Source: Bog-756 sp963699105 (GTDB lineage Bacteria > Actinomycetota > Acidimicrobiia > Acidimicrobiales > RAAP-2). Taken from it: DNA of 64,000 nt. Every line of letters starts with the position of its first letter. The stretch's first letter is position 1. Location of the stretch: contig CAVOTI010000005.1 of assembly GCA_963699105.1 (NCBI GenBank), forward strand, positions 372,001-436,000, in the 5' to 3' direction. A program made the translations under genes and the position numbers. Positions 36,470-47,897 of this stretch are shown piece after piece. The notes under the pieces were generated by a model. That model was given only the letters and a program-made list of their open reading frames with translations. It ran no database searches and was not told where the DNA came from.

Positions 36470-38250
36470 ATGCCGGATCCAGCCCGCGTCGCCGAGCCGG
36501 GCGCAGGTCGGTTCGACCGGACGGATGCTCTTGCAGCGCCTGGCCGACCAGACGTTCGACGTGCTGGTCATCGGAGGCGGCATCACCGGGGCCGGGGTGG
36601 CCCTCGACGCCGCCAGCCGGGGGCTGCGCACCGCCCTGGTGGAGAAGGACGACTTCGCCTCGGGTACCTCGTCCAAGTCGTCCAAGCTGATCCACGGCGG
36701 CCTCCGCTACCTCCAGCAGCGCGAGTACCGCCTGGTCTACGAGAACCTGGCCGAGCGCCAGCGCCTGCTCGACAACGCCCCCCACCTGGTGTCCCCGCTG
36801 CCCTTCCTCATCCCCCTGTTCGGGAAGGACGGGGTGGTCAATTCGCAGCGTGGCCCGGGTCTACCGCACGGCACTGTGGCTCTACGACCTCACCGGCGGG
36901 GTGCGGATCGGGCGTCGCCACGAGAAGGTGACCGCAGGCCCAGGCCCTGGCCCACATGCCCCACCTCCGGGCCGACCGTCTGGCCGCCGGCTTCCTCTAC
37001 TGGGACGCCCGGGCCGACGACGCCCGGCTGACCCTGGCGGTGCTGCGCACCGCGGTACTGGACCACGGAGCGGTGGCCGCCAACCACGCGCCGGTCACCG
37101 CCCTCACCTCGGTCGCCGGACGGCCGGCTGACCGGCGCCCGAGTCGTCGCCCGACGGTGGCGATCCCTTCGAGGTCCGGGCCACGGTGGTGGTCAACGCC
37201 GCCGGGGTCTGGTCCGACCGGGTCCGGGAGCTCGACGAGCACGGCAATCCCCACTCCATCCGCCCAGCCAAGGGGATCCACATCACCGTGCCCGAGCGCG
37301 CCTTCCCCTGCGACATCGCCGCGGTGATCCCGGTACGGGAGGACCGCCGGTCGATCTTCGTGGTGTCGTGGGGGGACCAGGTGTACCTGGGAACCACCGA
37401 CACCGAGTGGGACGGTCCCCTCGACGACCCGAGCTGCCTGCCCGAGGACGTCGACTACATCCTCGGCGCGGCCAACGCCATCAGCACCACGCCCATCGAC
37501 CGCCGCGACATCACCGGGATCTGGGCCGGTCTGCGCCCCCTGCTTGGCTCCGGTGGAGGGAAGGCACGCCCGAGCGAGCGCACCGCCGACCTGTCCCGCC
37601 GCCACACCGTCCGGACATCCGACTCCGGCCTGGTCACGGTGACCGGGGGCAAGCTGACGACCTACCGGAAGATGGCCGAGGACACCGTCGACGTGGTGGT
37701 CCGGGCGCTCGGGCGCCGATCACTGCGGTGCACGACCAAGGACCTCCGGCTCCGGGGGGCCGGCGGCGGCGTGCACGCCCCGGCCCGGCCCGGGGGGGCC
37801 GGGGCCGGTGGACCGCGCCCGAGGCCGACCGGGCGGCGGCCATCGCCGCCCACCTGGCCGGTCGCTTCGGATCGGAGACTCCCGACGTGCTGGCGCTGGT
37901 CGGCGACGGTGCCCGAGCCTGCTCGGACCCGCTGGTCGACGGACTCGACTATCTGAGGGTCGAGGCGCTCTACGCCGTCCGGGAGGAGATGGCCACCACG
38001 GTGGCCGACGTGCTCGACCGCCGGACCCGGGCCTCGCTCCGGGACGCCCGGGCCGCCGCCCGATCGGCCGGAGACGTGGCCGCCCTGATCGGTCCGGCTC
38101 TCGGATGGGACGAGGCCAGGATGGCCGACGAGGCCCGCGCCTACGCCGACCGGGGTGCGGGCCGAACTGGCCCGGGCCGGCCTGGAGGCCGGAGGCGGCG
38201 GTACGGATCGGTCGGTGGCCACCGGTGGTGGCGCGTCGGAGCCACGATGA
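36470..38250 (+). CDS. glpD: GlpD, FAD-dependent glycerol-3-phosphate dehydrogenase (multiple frameshifts)
   Basis: About 590 residues. The FAD dinucleotide motif is FDVLVIGGGITGAGVALDAA, followed by DDFASGTSSKSSKLIHGGLR and YLQQREYRLVYENLAERQRL. Later come VVNAAGVWSDRVRELD, IHITVPERAFP, YLGTTDTEWDGPLDDP, GLRPLLGSG, VTGGKLTTYRKMAEDTVDVV and a C-terminal helical domain. At least five single-base corrections are needed (near 36520, 36845, 36940, 37130 and 37790, and again near 38155). It oxidises glycerol 3-phosphate to dihydroxyacetone phosphate and passes electrons to quinone. Its end overlaps the next gene by ATGA. Confidence 0.88.
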
Positions 38251-39765
38251 CCAGCCCCACTCCCGTGACTCCCATCGACGCCGCCGCCGGGGCGGTGGTG
38301 GACCACCTGGGGGGCCGTCGGGCCACCGTCGACGACGACCTCCGTCGACGGCTGGCCGGGGCCTGCGCCGAGGTCTCCGATCTCGACGACGACCGGGCCG
38401 AGGCCGGCCGGGACTGGTGGCCGCTGGCCATCAGCTGGGCCGTGGCCGGGGAGGTGCCGGCCCGGCCGGCCGTGGTCGCCCGGCCGACCGACACCGACCA
38501 GGTGGCGGCGGTGCTGGCCCTGTGCCACGAGGCCCGCGTGCCGGTGACCGCCTGCGGGGGGCCGCAGCGGGGTGTGCGGCGGCGTCGGTCCCGCTGTTCG
38601 GTGGCGTGGCCCTCGACCTGTGCGGGCTGGCGGGCATCGGCGGGGTCGACTCGCGAGTCGTTGGTGGCCGACCTGCGGGCCGGCACCTTCGGTCCGGACG
38701 TCGAGTCCGGGCTGCAGGACGGGTACGGACTGACCCTCGGGCACTGGCCCCAGTCGATGGACCTCTCGACCGTCGGGCGGGTGGCTGGCCTGCCGGGGGG
38801 CCGGCCAGTACTCCAACCGCTACGGCAAGATCGAGGACATGGTCATCGGGCTCGAGGTGGTGCTGGCCGACGGCCGGGTCGTCCGGACCGGCGGCCACGG
38901 CCCGCGGTCGGCGACCGGTCCCGACCTGACCCAGCTGTTCGTGGGCAGCGAGGGCACCCTCGGCGTCATCACCGAGGGCCGGTTCCGGGTCCACCCGGTC
39001 CCCGACGGCGAGGGCCGCCGGGCCTTCGGGTTCGCCTCGTTCGCCGACGGCCTCGACGCCTGCCGGCGAATCCTCCGCCGGGGGGCCACCCCGGCCGTGC
39101 TGCGCCTCTACGACGACACCGAGTCGGCCCGGTCCTTCGACCACCCCGAAACCAACGTCCTCATCGTGCTGGACGAGGCCGACCCCCGACTGGTCGAGGC
39201 CACCCTGGCGGTGGTGGACGCCGAGTGCCGGGGCGCCGACCGCTTGGACGACGGGCTGGTGGACCGATGGCTGGAGCACCGCAACGACGTGTCGGCCCTC
39301 GCCCCGCTGTGGCGAGTCGGGCATCGTGGTCGACACCGTCGAGGTGTCGGCCCGCTGGAGGGCCCTGCCCGGGCTGTACGACGCCGTGCTCGGTGCCCTG
39401 GGAAGGGTGGAGGGCACCCTGGTGGCCTCGTCCCACCAGTCCCACGCCTACACCGACGGCGCCTGCCTCTACTTCACGTTCGCCGGCCGGCCCCCCGACG
39501 GTCACGGACCCGGCGACGAGCGCCTGGGCCGGGGCGCTACTACCGCCGGGCCTGGGACGAGGTCACCCGGGCCACCATGGCGGCGGGAGGGGCCATCAGC
39601 CATCACCACGGCATCGGGCTCAACCGGGCCCGCTTCCTGGCCGAGGCCCTGGGGGCCGGCTTCGACGTGCTGTCCTCGGTCAAGCAGGCCCTCGATCCCC
39701 GCGGCATCCTCAACCCGGGCAAGCTGGGACTGGACAGCCCGTTCGGGGAGGTGACCTGGCCGTGA
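38247..39765 (+). CDS. AGPS-like FAD-binding oxidase (alkyldihydroxyacetonephosphate synthase family; frameshifted)
   Basis: About 500 residues. The PCMH FAD-binding domain contains VPVTACGGRSGVCGG, LGHWPQSMDLSTVGG, GQYSNRYGKIEDMVIGLEVV and LFVGSEGTLGVITEGRF. The C-terminal domain has the tri-histidine ISHHHGIGLNRARFL, as in AGPS, and ends KQALDPRGILNPGKLGLD. Corrections are needed near 38562, 38590, 38800, 39312 and 39530. AGPS swaps an acyl for an alkyl group on dihydroxyacetone phosphate, the product of the upstream GlpD. It overlaps both neighbours (ATGA, GTGA). Ether-lipid synthesis is inferred only. Confidence 0.8.
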
Positions 39766-41235
39766 GCATTCTGGTGGTCGACGTGGGCACCTCGGGGGTG
39801 CGGGGGGCGGTGGTGCGCCCGGACGGCACCGTCGAGCACGTCCACCACATCCCCGTCCTGCCCGACAGCCCGTTTCCCGGCCTGGTCGAGTTCGACGCGG
39901 TGGCCATGGCCGAGGCGGTGATCGCCGTGGCCTCGGCCAGCCTGGCCGACGGTGGTCCGGTGGAGGCGGTGGGGATCGCCAACCAGCGGGCCTCGACCAT
40001 CGTGTGGGACCGGGCCAGCGGCGTTCCGGTGGCTCCCGGCCTCGGATGGCAGGACCTGCGCACCGTGGGCACCTGCCTCGAGCTCCAGGCCCAGGGGATC
40101 CGGGTGGCACCCAACGCCTCGGCCACCAAGGTGGCCGCCCTGCTCGACCTGGCCGATCCCGACCGGTCGCGGTCCGAACGCGGCGAGCTGGCCTTCGGCA
40201 CCGTCGACACCTGGGTGGCCTGGACGCTGTCGGAGGGCCGCCTGCACGTCACCGATGCCTCCAACGCCGGCGTGACCGGGCTCACCTACGCCGACGGCTC
40301 GGACTGGAGCCCCGAGATACTCGGCGTCCCTGCGGATCCCGGCGGCCGTCATGCCCACCATCGTCGACTCGACCGGGTGCCATGGGTCCGGCCGACGCCC
40401 TGGCCGGTCGACCGCTGCATGGCCGGCATGGCCGGGGACCAGCAGGCCTCCCTCATCGGCCAGGGGTGCACCCGGCCGGGTCTGGCCAAGGCCACCTTCG
40501 GCACCGGGGGCATGCTCGACCAGTGCGTGGGCCCCGAGCGGCCGGCCCAGGCGGCCCGCGGCCCGGCCGGGACCATCCCGATCATCGCCTGGCGGCGGGG
40601 CGGGAAGGTCACCTGGGGGGTCGAGGCCATCATGCTGTCGGCCGGTACCTGCGTGGAGTGGCTCCGCGACGATCTGGGCATCATCGGGTCGGCGGCCGAA
40701 TCGGCCGAGGTGGCCGCCCGTTGCAGCGACACCGGGGACGTCTGGTTCGTGCCCGCCCTGCTCGGCCTGGGCACGCCGGTGTGGGACTTCGGGGCCCGGG
40801 GAACCTTCACCGGGCTCACCCGGGGCACCGGACGGCCCGAGCTGGTGCGGGCCGTCCTCGAAGGGGTGGCCCACCGGGGCGCCGATCTGCTGGAGGCGGC
40901 CGAGTCGGACTCGGGACTTCCCATCGGACCCCTCCGGGTCGACGGGGGCATGTCGGCCAACCCGGTGTTCGTCCAGGCGCTGGCCGATGCCTGCGGGCGC
41001 CCGATCGAGATCGCCCCGGTGGTCGAGGCCACCACCCTGGGCGCCGCCTATCTGGCCGGCATGGCCGTCGGTACCTGGGCCGACGAGGACGAGGTGGCGG
41101 CGGCCTGGACTCCCCGACTGGTGGTGGACCCGGTGGTCGACGACCAGTCGCGTCATCAGCTGACGGGCACGGTGGCTCGAAGCCCGGGCCCGGTCCGAAG
41201 CCACCATTCCCGAGCTGTCGGCCCTTGACTTCTGA
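39762..41235 (+). CDS. FGGY-family carbohydrate kinase, glycerol kinase-like (frameshifted)
   Basis: About 485 residues starting at GTG 39762. Actin-fold motifs: VDVGTSGVRGAVVRPDG (phosphate 1), GIANQRASTIVWDRASG, LAFGTVDTWVAWTLSEGRLH, SAGTCVEWLRDDLGI and VDGGMSANPVFVQALADACG. Three compensating breaks occur at about 40330-40430, and one near 41175 (CGAAGCCC) extends the end from 41228 to 41235. It sits in an operon with glpD, so glycerol or a related polyol is the likely substrate. True GlpK identity is probable but not certain. Confidence 0.83.
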
Positions 41236-41429
41236 GCCGGGACCGCCCCGCCGCCAGTCCGACCGCCGGCCGGTGTCCCGACCCCGGCCGGCCGCCGCCG
41301 GACACCGCAGAGTTGGCCTCCGACAGGGCGAATCATTGAAGAATGCCCCGGGGAACGCCTAGAGTGGGTGGGTCACCACGCTTGGCGAGACCGATGCAAC
41401 CGGCGACGGCAGGGGAACCAGGGGAACGC

Positions 41430-42424
41430 ATGAGCACGGACATCGGAACAGTCGGAGCCGAGCCGGCGCCGCCAGTGAGACCGGGACCCACGCAGATCGA
41501 CGAGGCGGTAGCCACGGCCAGGAACCTCCACCACGCCCTGTCCAGTGTTCTCCTGGGTACCCCGCGGGCCGTGACCTTCGCCGTGGTGGCCGCCCTGTCC
41601 GGCAACCACCTGCTCATCGAGGACGTGCCCGGCGTGGGCAAGACGGTGATGGCCAGGGCCCTGGCCACCGCCCTCGGCGTCCAGCTGTCCACGGGTCCAG
41701 GGCCACCCCGACCTGCTGCCCTCCGACGTCACCGGGGTGACCGTCTTCTCCCCGGACACCGCCACCTGGGAGTTCCGGCCCGGGCCCGGTCTTCGGCCAC
41801 GTGGTCCTGCTCGACGAGCTCAACCGGACGCCGCCCCGCACCCAGTCGGCCCTGCTCGAGGCCATGGAGGAGCAGCAGGTGTCGGTGGACGGCGAGTCGT
41901 GGCCGCTCCCCCGGCCCCACCTGGTCATCGGCACCCAGAACCCCATCGGCCAGCTCGGGACCTACCCGCTGGTCGAGAGCCAGCTCGACCGGTTCGGGGT
42001 GTCCACCTCCATCGGCTATCCCGACGCCGAGGTCGAGACCCGGCTGGTCCTCCACAACGGCGGGCGCTACGCCCTCGACGCCCTGGTCCCGGTGTCCGAC
42101 CCGACCCGGTGGGGACGGGCCATCGACGCCACCGCCACCGTCCAGGTGGTCACGCCGGTGGCCGAGTACGCCGTGTCCCTGGTCCGGGCCACCCGCACCG
42201 CCGGCACCGTGCGGCTCGGGGCCAGCCCCCGGGCCGCCATCTCGCTGATCCGCTCGGCCCAGGCCTACGCCGTGCTCAACGGCCGCGCCTACGTCACCCC
42301 CCAGGACATCCAGGCGGTGGCGGTGGCCTGCCTGGCCCACCGGCTGATCGCCGAAGGGAGCGGCGGCGACGGGGCCGAGCTGGTCGGCCGCATCATCGCC
42401 GAGGCACCCGTCCCGCCGACGTGA
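41430..42424 (+). CDS. MoxR-type AAA+ ATPase (two frameshifts)
   Basis: About 330 residues. The ribosome-site-like AGGGGAAC precedes ATG 41430. Walker A is IEDVPGVGKTVMARAL, Walker B VVLLDELNRTPPRTQSALLE, sensor 1 region VIGTQNPIGQLGTYPL and sensor 2 region LGASPRAAISLIRSAQAYA. Breaks near 41690 (TCCACGGGTCCAGGG) and 41792 separate these segments. MoxR ATPases act as chaperones for metal-cofactor or cell-envelope systems. The gene overlaps a DUF58 gene, the standard MoxR-DUF58-transglutaminase trio. Confidence 0.87.
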
Positions 42425-43599
42425 GCCCGACCGGGCCCGGACCGCGGGCGGTCGGGCTGGCGCGCGGCCGTCACCGTCCTGGCCGGCGTGGTCGGGCGGG
42501 GTGGCGGCGGTGGTGGTCGTCCGGGCCGCTGTTCGGCCCGAGAGCGGCGTGGCCGGCGCCGGGCGTCGGCGTGGCTGCCCTGCTGTCGGGTCTGCTCCTG
42601 TCGCTGGGAGGTGGCCACCGCCCGCCGGCGCCGCCAGGACGCCTGCGGCTCCCCGGCGGCCGGCGGCTCCGCACCCGGGTCCACCCGGTGGCGTGGTTCG
42701 GCGCCGGTGGCCGGCAGCGTGGTGGCCATGCTGGCCTGGGCCGGGGTGGCCCACTCCAGCGGGTCGGGCTGGGTCCAGGCGGTCGGAGCCCTGCTGGCCG
42801 CGGTGCTGCTCATCGGGCTGGTCGCTGCCGGCTTTCCCGGCCGGCCGGGCCGCCGTCGCCTGCACGGCCTGCCCCTCGGACGGCGAGGCCGGCCGGCCGG
42901 TCGACGCTGACCATGGCGGCCAACGGGCCCGTCCGGATCCGACCGCGCTACCCGGTCGGGCCGGCGGCCCGGGCGGCGGGGCCGTCCCCGGGGCGACGCG
43001 ACGGTCGAGGTGGACGGTGACCCGGACCGGCGGGGCGTGGTGGAGACGGTGGCGGTGGAGGTGGCGTCGTGCGCCCCCTTCGGGATCCTGTGGTGGGCCC
43101 GGGAGGTCGAGGTGGCCCTCCCCCGCCCGCTGCACGTGGCCCCGCGGTCGGGGCGGCCCGGCGCCGCTCGAGACCCGGCGCGACAACGCCTCGGGAGACG
43201 CCCCGCTCCGGGTGCCCGCCGGTCGCCGGCGAGCCCCGCGGCGTCCGCCCCTACCGGTCCGGGGACGCCCGCCACTCGGTGCACTGGCCGGCCACCTCCC
43301 ACACCGGGACGCTGATGGTGCGGGAGACGGAGCGCCAGACCGACGACCCCCTCGTGATCGACGTCGTGCTGCCCGCCGACCCGGCGGAGGCCGAGGCCGT
43401 GTCCGAGCGGATGATGGCCACCGTCGGCCGCGAGCTGGTCCGGGGCCGGCCCGGTGGTGCTCGGCACCCTCGAGGCCGACGGCCACGTCACCCGGCTGGT
43501 GCGGGACCGGGTCGACCTCGGTCGGCGACTGGCCCGGGCGTGCCGGTCCGGCGACCGACCCGACCCGGTGCCCCGCCCCGGAGTGAGCGTCGACGATGA
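42421..43599 (+). CDS. DUF58 membrane protein (heavily frameshifted)
   Basis: The GTG start overlaps the moxR stop. Two hydrophobic stretches (VAALLSGLLLSLGGG and AVGALLAAVLLIGLVAAG) fit the paired N-terminal helices. The DUF58 signature is near the C-terminus: GVRPYRSGDARHSVHWPATS, then LMVRETERQTDDPLVIDVVL. At least five corrections are needed, so residue numbers are not reliable. The stop is either 43586 or 43599; I use 43599 because it gives an ATGA overlap with the next gene, as elsewhere in this operon. Confidence 0.72.
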
Positions 43600-45791
43600 C
43601 CCTCTGGCAGCGCATCGTCCAGGCCAACCGGCCCGGGGCCGCCCGAGCACTCGGTGCCGTTCCGGGTGGCCTCGACGGCCACGGTGGTCATCGCCGTCGG
43701 AGCCTGCTGGAGCCAGGGCGAGCTGGGCCCGGCGTTCTCCGTGTTCGCCATCGTGGCCACGGTGGTCGGCAACGTGCTCTCCTACCGGCGGCGGGAGCGA
43801 CCGTGGCCGGTGGTGAAGCCCATCCTGGCCGTCTGCGCGGTGGGCGGGTTCGTCTGGTTCATCGCCCGGGTCAGCCACACCGCCACCCCCGGGGACATCT
43901 CCACGGTGGAGGCGCCGCTGGCCGTCCTGTTCGCCTGGGTGCTGTGCACCCACGCCTTCGACGTGCCCGCCCGCCGGGACGTCGCCTACTCGCTGGCCGG
44001 GTCGGCCGCCCTGATGGCGGTGGCCGCCGCCCAGTCGGTCGACCTCTCCCTCGGCGTCTACGTGCTGGCCTGGGTGGCGTGCCGGGGTGTGGGGCCTGGT
44101 CGCCATGTGGCAGTCGATGTCGGGGACCCGCGGCGTCCCGTGGCTCACCCTGGGCGTGCGCCGGTGTGGCGGTGGCCGTGGTGGCCGCCGCTGCTGATCT
44201 GCGGTGCTGCCCGCTCCCACCGTCTCCGACCTCGCTGATCTTCCCGTCGTCGGCGGCCAACTCGGCGCCGGTCGACACGCCCGAGCAACCTCACCGACGG
44301 GTCGCCGTCCCTGCCCGCCCATGCCGCCAGCCCCAGCGGGCGCACCGGCGTGGGCGGCTACCTCGGCTTCGCCAAGTCGCTCGACACCGGGGTCCGGGCC
44401 TCGCTCGGGCAACCAGTCGGTGCTGCGGGTGCGGGCCGGCCGGCCCGTCTTCTGGGTGGGACAGACCTACGACACCTGGAACGGCGAGAGCTGGACCGAC
44501 CGGCCCGACCTCGGGCAAGGGGGTCACCAAGCTGGAGACGGGCTCACCCTTCGACATCCCGCCTGCAGCCGACCAGCAGGCGCCCGATGCCACCGGCACC
44601 ACCGACATCCAGACCTTCTACCTGGCCCAGTCCGGGCCCAACCTGGTGTTCCACGCCGACAACGCCGAGCGGGTCTACCTCCAGTCGCGCGTCGCTCTAC
44701 CTGACCGGCGACGGCACCATCGTGTCGGCCGCCTCGATGGGGGCCGGCACCATCTACACGGTGGTGTCCGACGACATCACCGCCACCGCCCAGCAACTCC
44801 GCGACGCCACCTGCCCCCGCCGCCGCGACCCTGCCGGTACGCCGACCGGCTCCCGGCCGACCGAGGAGTCGCCGCTACCTCCAACTCCCCCACCCCTACC
44901 CGCGGGTCGCGGCCCTGGCCCGGCGATCACCGCCGGCATCGGCATCCCCGGCGACACCGACCCCCACACCTACGACAAGGTCGAGGCCATCGAGCAGTGG
45001 ATGGCCGACCCACGTCACCTACACCACCGACATCCCGCCGCTGGCCCCCGGGGCCGACGCCGTCGACAGCTTCCTGTTCGGCAGCCGGCGCGGCTACTGC
45101 GAGCAGATCTCGACCGCCACGGTGGTCATGCTGCGGACCCTCGGCATCGCCGCCCGCGAGACGGTCGGGCTACGTCCCGGGCTCCTACGACCCGATCACC
45201 GACCTCTACGACGTGCAGGCCAAGGACGCCCACGCCTGGGTGCAGGTGTGGTTCCCCGGGTACGGCTGGCAGAACTTCGATCCCACCGCCGACGTGCCGC
45301 TGGCCAACCCCGTCCCCGGCTCGGTCCTGGCCCGCACGCGCCGGCCACGTCCTCGGCCCACCTGCCCTGGATCCCCATCGGGATCGCGCTCGGCCGTGGT
45401 CGGCGCGATCGTGCTGCGGTCCGGCGCCGCGGCTGCGCCGCCCGCCCACCTGGGCCCACCAGGTGGCCGCCGACCTCGAACGGGGCGGGCTCCGCCTGGG
45501 CCGGCAGCGGCGGGTCGACGAGACCCTGACCGCCTACGGCGAGCGCCTGGCCCAGGCCGACCCGGCCCACGCCGACGACCTGCTGTGGACCACCGGGCTG
45601 GTCGAGCGCTGCACCTACGGCGGCGTCGAGCCCTCGGCCGACGAGATCGCCGCCGGCCCTGGCCTTCACCCGGCGCTTCCGGTCGCCGGCGGCCGGCCGT
45701 CGCGGCACCACCGGTCGGTCCCGGCCTCAGGACCGGGACAGCGGCCAAGGCCTCGTCGAACGAGGCGCCGGCGGCCAGCAGCGGCCGGTAG
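43596..45791 (+). CDS. TgpA-like membrane transglutaminase (heavily frameshifted; 3' end uncertain)
   Basis: An N-terminal block of membrane helices (WPVVKPILAVCAVGGFVWFI, LAVLFAWVLCTHAF) is followed by an extracytoplasmic domain with RPVFWVGQTYDTWNGESWTD. The transglutaminase core has the catalytic Cys in RRGYCEQIST, His in QAKDAHAWVQVWFPGYGWQN and Asp in FDPTADVPL. The cytoplasmic tail ends near DDLLWTTGLVERCTYGGVEP. Many single-base breaks occur across the gene. The exact stop is not determinable, and the end overlaps the convergent reductase in this reading. Role: peptide or envelope remodelling with MoxR and DUF58, inferred from the family. Confidence 0.75.
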   Translation: MTLWQRIVQANRPGAARALGAVPGGLDGHGGHRRRSLLEPGRAGPGVLRVRHRGHGGRQRALLPAAGATVAGGEAHPGRLRGGRVRLVHRPGQPHRHPRGHLHGGGAAGRPVRLGAVHPRLRRARPPGRRLLAGRVGRPDGGGRRPVGRPLPRRLRAGLGGVPGCGAWSPCGSRCRGPAASRGSPWACAGVAVAVVAAAADLRCCPLPPSPTSLIFPSSAANSAPVDTPEQPHRRVAVPARPCRQPQRAHRRGRLPRLRQVARHRGPGLARATSRCCGCGPAGPSSGWDRPTTPGTARAGPTGPTSGKGVTKLETGSPFDIPPAADQQAPDATGTTDIQTFYLAQSGPNLVFHADNAERVYLQSRVALPDRRRHHRVGRLDGGRHHLHGGVRRHHRHRPATPRRHLPPPPRPCRYADRLPADRGVAATSNSPTPTRGSRPWPGDHRRHRHPRRHRPPHLRQGRGHRAVDGRPTSPTPPTSRRWPPGPTPSTASCSAAGAATASRSRPPRWSCCGPSASPPARRSGYVPGSYDPITDLYDVQAKDAHAWVQVWFPGYGWQNFDPTADVPLANPVPGSVLARTRRPRPRPTCPGSPSGSRSAVVGAIVLRSGAAAAPPAHLGPPGGRRPRTGRAPPGPAAAGRRDPDRLRRAPGPGRPGPRRRPAVDHRAGRALHLRRRRALGRRDRRRPWPSPGASGRRRPAVAAPPVGPGLRTGTAAKASSNEAPAASSGR

Positions 45792-46967
45792 GCCATCAGC
45801 TGGCGGGGCCGGCTGAAGGCCAGCGCGGCCCGGAGCCGGTCGCCCCGGCGGTAGAGGGCGACGAACTTCCCCTCGTCGCGCGATCCCTCGACCACCACCA
45901 CCTCGTCGTCGGGACCGGGCAGGCCGATCACCTGGATCTTGGTCTCGTACTGGTCCGACCAGAAGAAGGGCACCGGGCTGCGTAGGGCTGGGCGGCCGCC
46001 GAGCCGGCCAGCAGATTGCGGGCCGCCGCCGCCCCGCCCTCGGCGGCGTTGGTCCAGTGCTCCACCCGCAGCGGCTCGCCGAGCGAGGGATGGCGCCACC
46101 GGGCCACGTCCCCGGCCGCCACCACCCGGTCGCCGGCGAACAGCGTCTCGCTGCACACCACCCCGTTGTCGAGAGCGAGGCCCGAACCCTCGAGCCAGTC
46201 GACCTCGGGGACGACCCCGATGCCCACCACCACCAGGTCGGCGTCGAGCTCGGTGCCGTCGGCCAGCTGGACGGTGAGCGGAGCCGGCCCCGTCCGGAGC
46301 GGAGACCCGCTCCACCCCGACCCCGGTCCGGAGCGTCACGCCGTGGGCGCGGTGGAGTCGCCGCGCACGCCTCACCCATCTGGTCGCCGAGCACCCCGGC
46401 CAGCGGGGTGGGGAGCGCCTCGACCACCGTCACCCGGGCCCCGAGCCCGTGGCAGGTGGCGGCCACCTCGGAGCCGATGAAGCCGGCGCCGATGACCACC
46501 ACCCGGGCCCCCTCGCCCGGCCGCCGTCAGATCGGACCGGATGGCCAGGCAGTCGTCGAGGGTGCGGAGGGTCCGCACCCCCGCCATCCCCTCGGTCCCG
46601 GGGAGGTGACGGGCCGCCGCCCCGGTGGCCACGATCAGCCCGTCGAAGGGCAGCTGGCTCCCGTCGGCGCAGGCCACGATCCGGGCGGCGGTGTCGAGCG
46701 ACGCGGCCCGGCGGCCCGAGGCGGAACTCGAGTCCCGAGGGCGTCCAGCTTGTCGGGGGCGTGATGGTGGATGCGCTCGACGTCCCATTTCCCGGCCAGG
46801 AGCTGCTTGGACAGCGGGGGCCGGTCGTAGGGGGCATGGAGCTCGTCGCCGACGATGATGACCGGGCCGGCGTGTCCCTCGTGGCGGAGCTCCTCGGCGG
46901 CCCGGAGTCCGGCCAGCGAGGCGCCGACCACGACGATGGTCGCGTCAGGGGTCAGGGGCTCGCTCAT
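45727..46967 (-). CDS. Ferredoxin/rubredoxin-type NAD(P)H:FAD reductase (frameshifted; 3' end uncertain)
   Basis: About 410 residues starting MSEPLTPDATIVVVGASLAG. FAD motif VVVGASLAGLRAAEELR, IIVGDELHAPYDRPPLSK, LIVATGAAARHLPG, second Rossmann motif VVVIGAGFIGSEVAATCHGL, VVVGIGVVPEVDWLEGSGLA, AAGDVARWRHPSLGEPLRVE, and the C-terminal FWSDQYETKIQVIGLP. These define the AlkT/ThcD-like reductases that supply P450 or dioxygenase ferredoxins. It could reduce the ferredoxin at 19.6 kb. Breaks occur near 46735, 46515, 46370, 46300 and 45985. The stop may be 45727 or 45666. Confidence 0.82.
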
Positions 46968-46999
46968 GGCCGGCATCGTAGGCGGCCGGAAGCCGGGCC

Positions 47000-47741
47000 T
47001 CACCTACCGAACATGGTCATCCACTGCTCGGGGGTGCGCAGCCGGAACACGTAGTTGTGGGACCGGGTGTATCCCATGGTGGCCGACGGCTCGGGCGAGT
47101 AGAGGTGGCCCGGGTAGAGGACGGTGTCGTCGGGCACCCGGGCCAGACGGGTGGTCAGCGACTCGTACATGGCCTCGGGATCACCCCCGGGAAGGTCGGT
47201 GCGACCGCACCCGTCGAGGAACAGGGTGTCGCCGGCCACCAGACGACCGTCGACCAGGAAGCACTGGCTGCCGGGGGTGTGGCCCGGCGTGTGGACCAGG
47301 GTGATGGGCACGGCGCCCACCCTGATCACGTCACCGCCGGCGTGGGCCACCAGGTCGCCCTGTCCGACCCCGGTGGACCGGATCGACCCAGGGGGCCTCG
47401 TCGGCCTGGACGTGCACCGGCACCGGGGCCACCTCGAGCAGCCGGGAGATCCCCTCGATACCCCAACCCATCATGTCGCCGCCGACATGGTCGGGGTGGT
47501 AGTGGGTGGCCAGCGCCCCGACACAGGTCATGCCGTCAGCGGCCAGGATCCCCAGCAGGTCGTCGACCCCGTAGGCAGGGTCGATGATCACCGCCTCGCC
47601 GGTGTCACGGTCGCCGACCAGGTACACGAAGTTGACCATCTGGCGGGCGATCTGGTCGTCGGCGGCGAAGTCGCGGCCGGCCAGCAGCTGGCGGAAGTAG
47701 AGGCGGTCGGAGGCGGCGGGTTCGGGGGCGTCGTCGTTCAC
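47000..47741 (-). CDS. Metallo-beta-lactamase-fold hydrolase, persulfide dioxygenase/glyoxalase II-like (one frameshift)
   Basis: About 246 residues. Metal ligands: THYHPDHVGGD (HxHxDH), LVHTPGHTPGSQCFLVDGRL, AGDTLFLDGCGRTDLPGGDP and LYPGHLYSPEPSATMG. The FLDGCGRTDLPGG segment is typical of ETHE1-like persulfide dioxygenases and their hydrolase relatives. The frame breaks at about 47388 between DEAPWV and VAHAGGDVIRV. It is unusually long at the N-terminus (MVNFVYLVGDRDTGEAVIID). It may act on glutathione- or mycothiol-linked persulfide. Confidence 0.82.
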
Positions 47742-47897
47742 CGCCCCACCTTACGGGCGCAACCGGTTGCCGATGGACCCCGTCCCGGCCCGCCGTGGAG
47801 ACTCCGGAGTACCATCGCCCCAAGTGGAGGCGGAGACGCCGACGGTTGGCAGTGGTGCCCGTCGGCCGCCCGCCGAGCAGCGAGGGGAACGATCTGG

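Noticed and set aside
37368..41228. A single 1286-codon frame covering glpD end, AGPS-like oxidase and FGGY kinase
   Set aside because: It is an accident of frame-shifted neighbours and missing stops. The motifs show three separate genes with ATGA/GTGA junctions.
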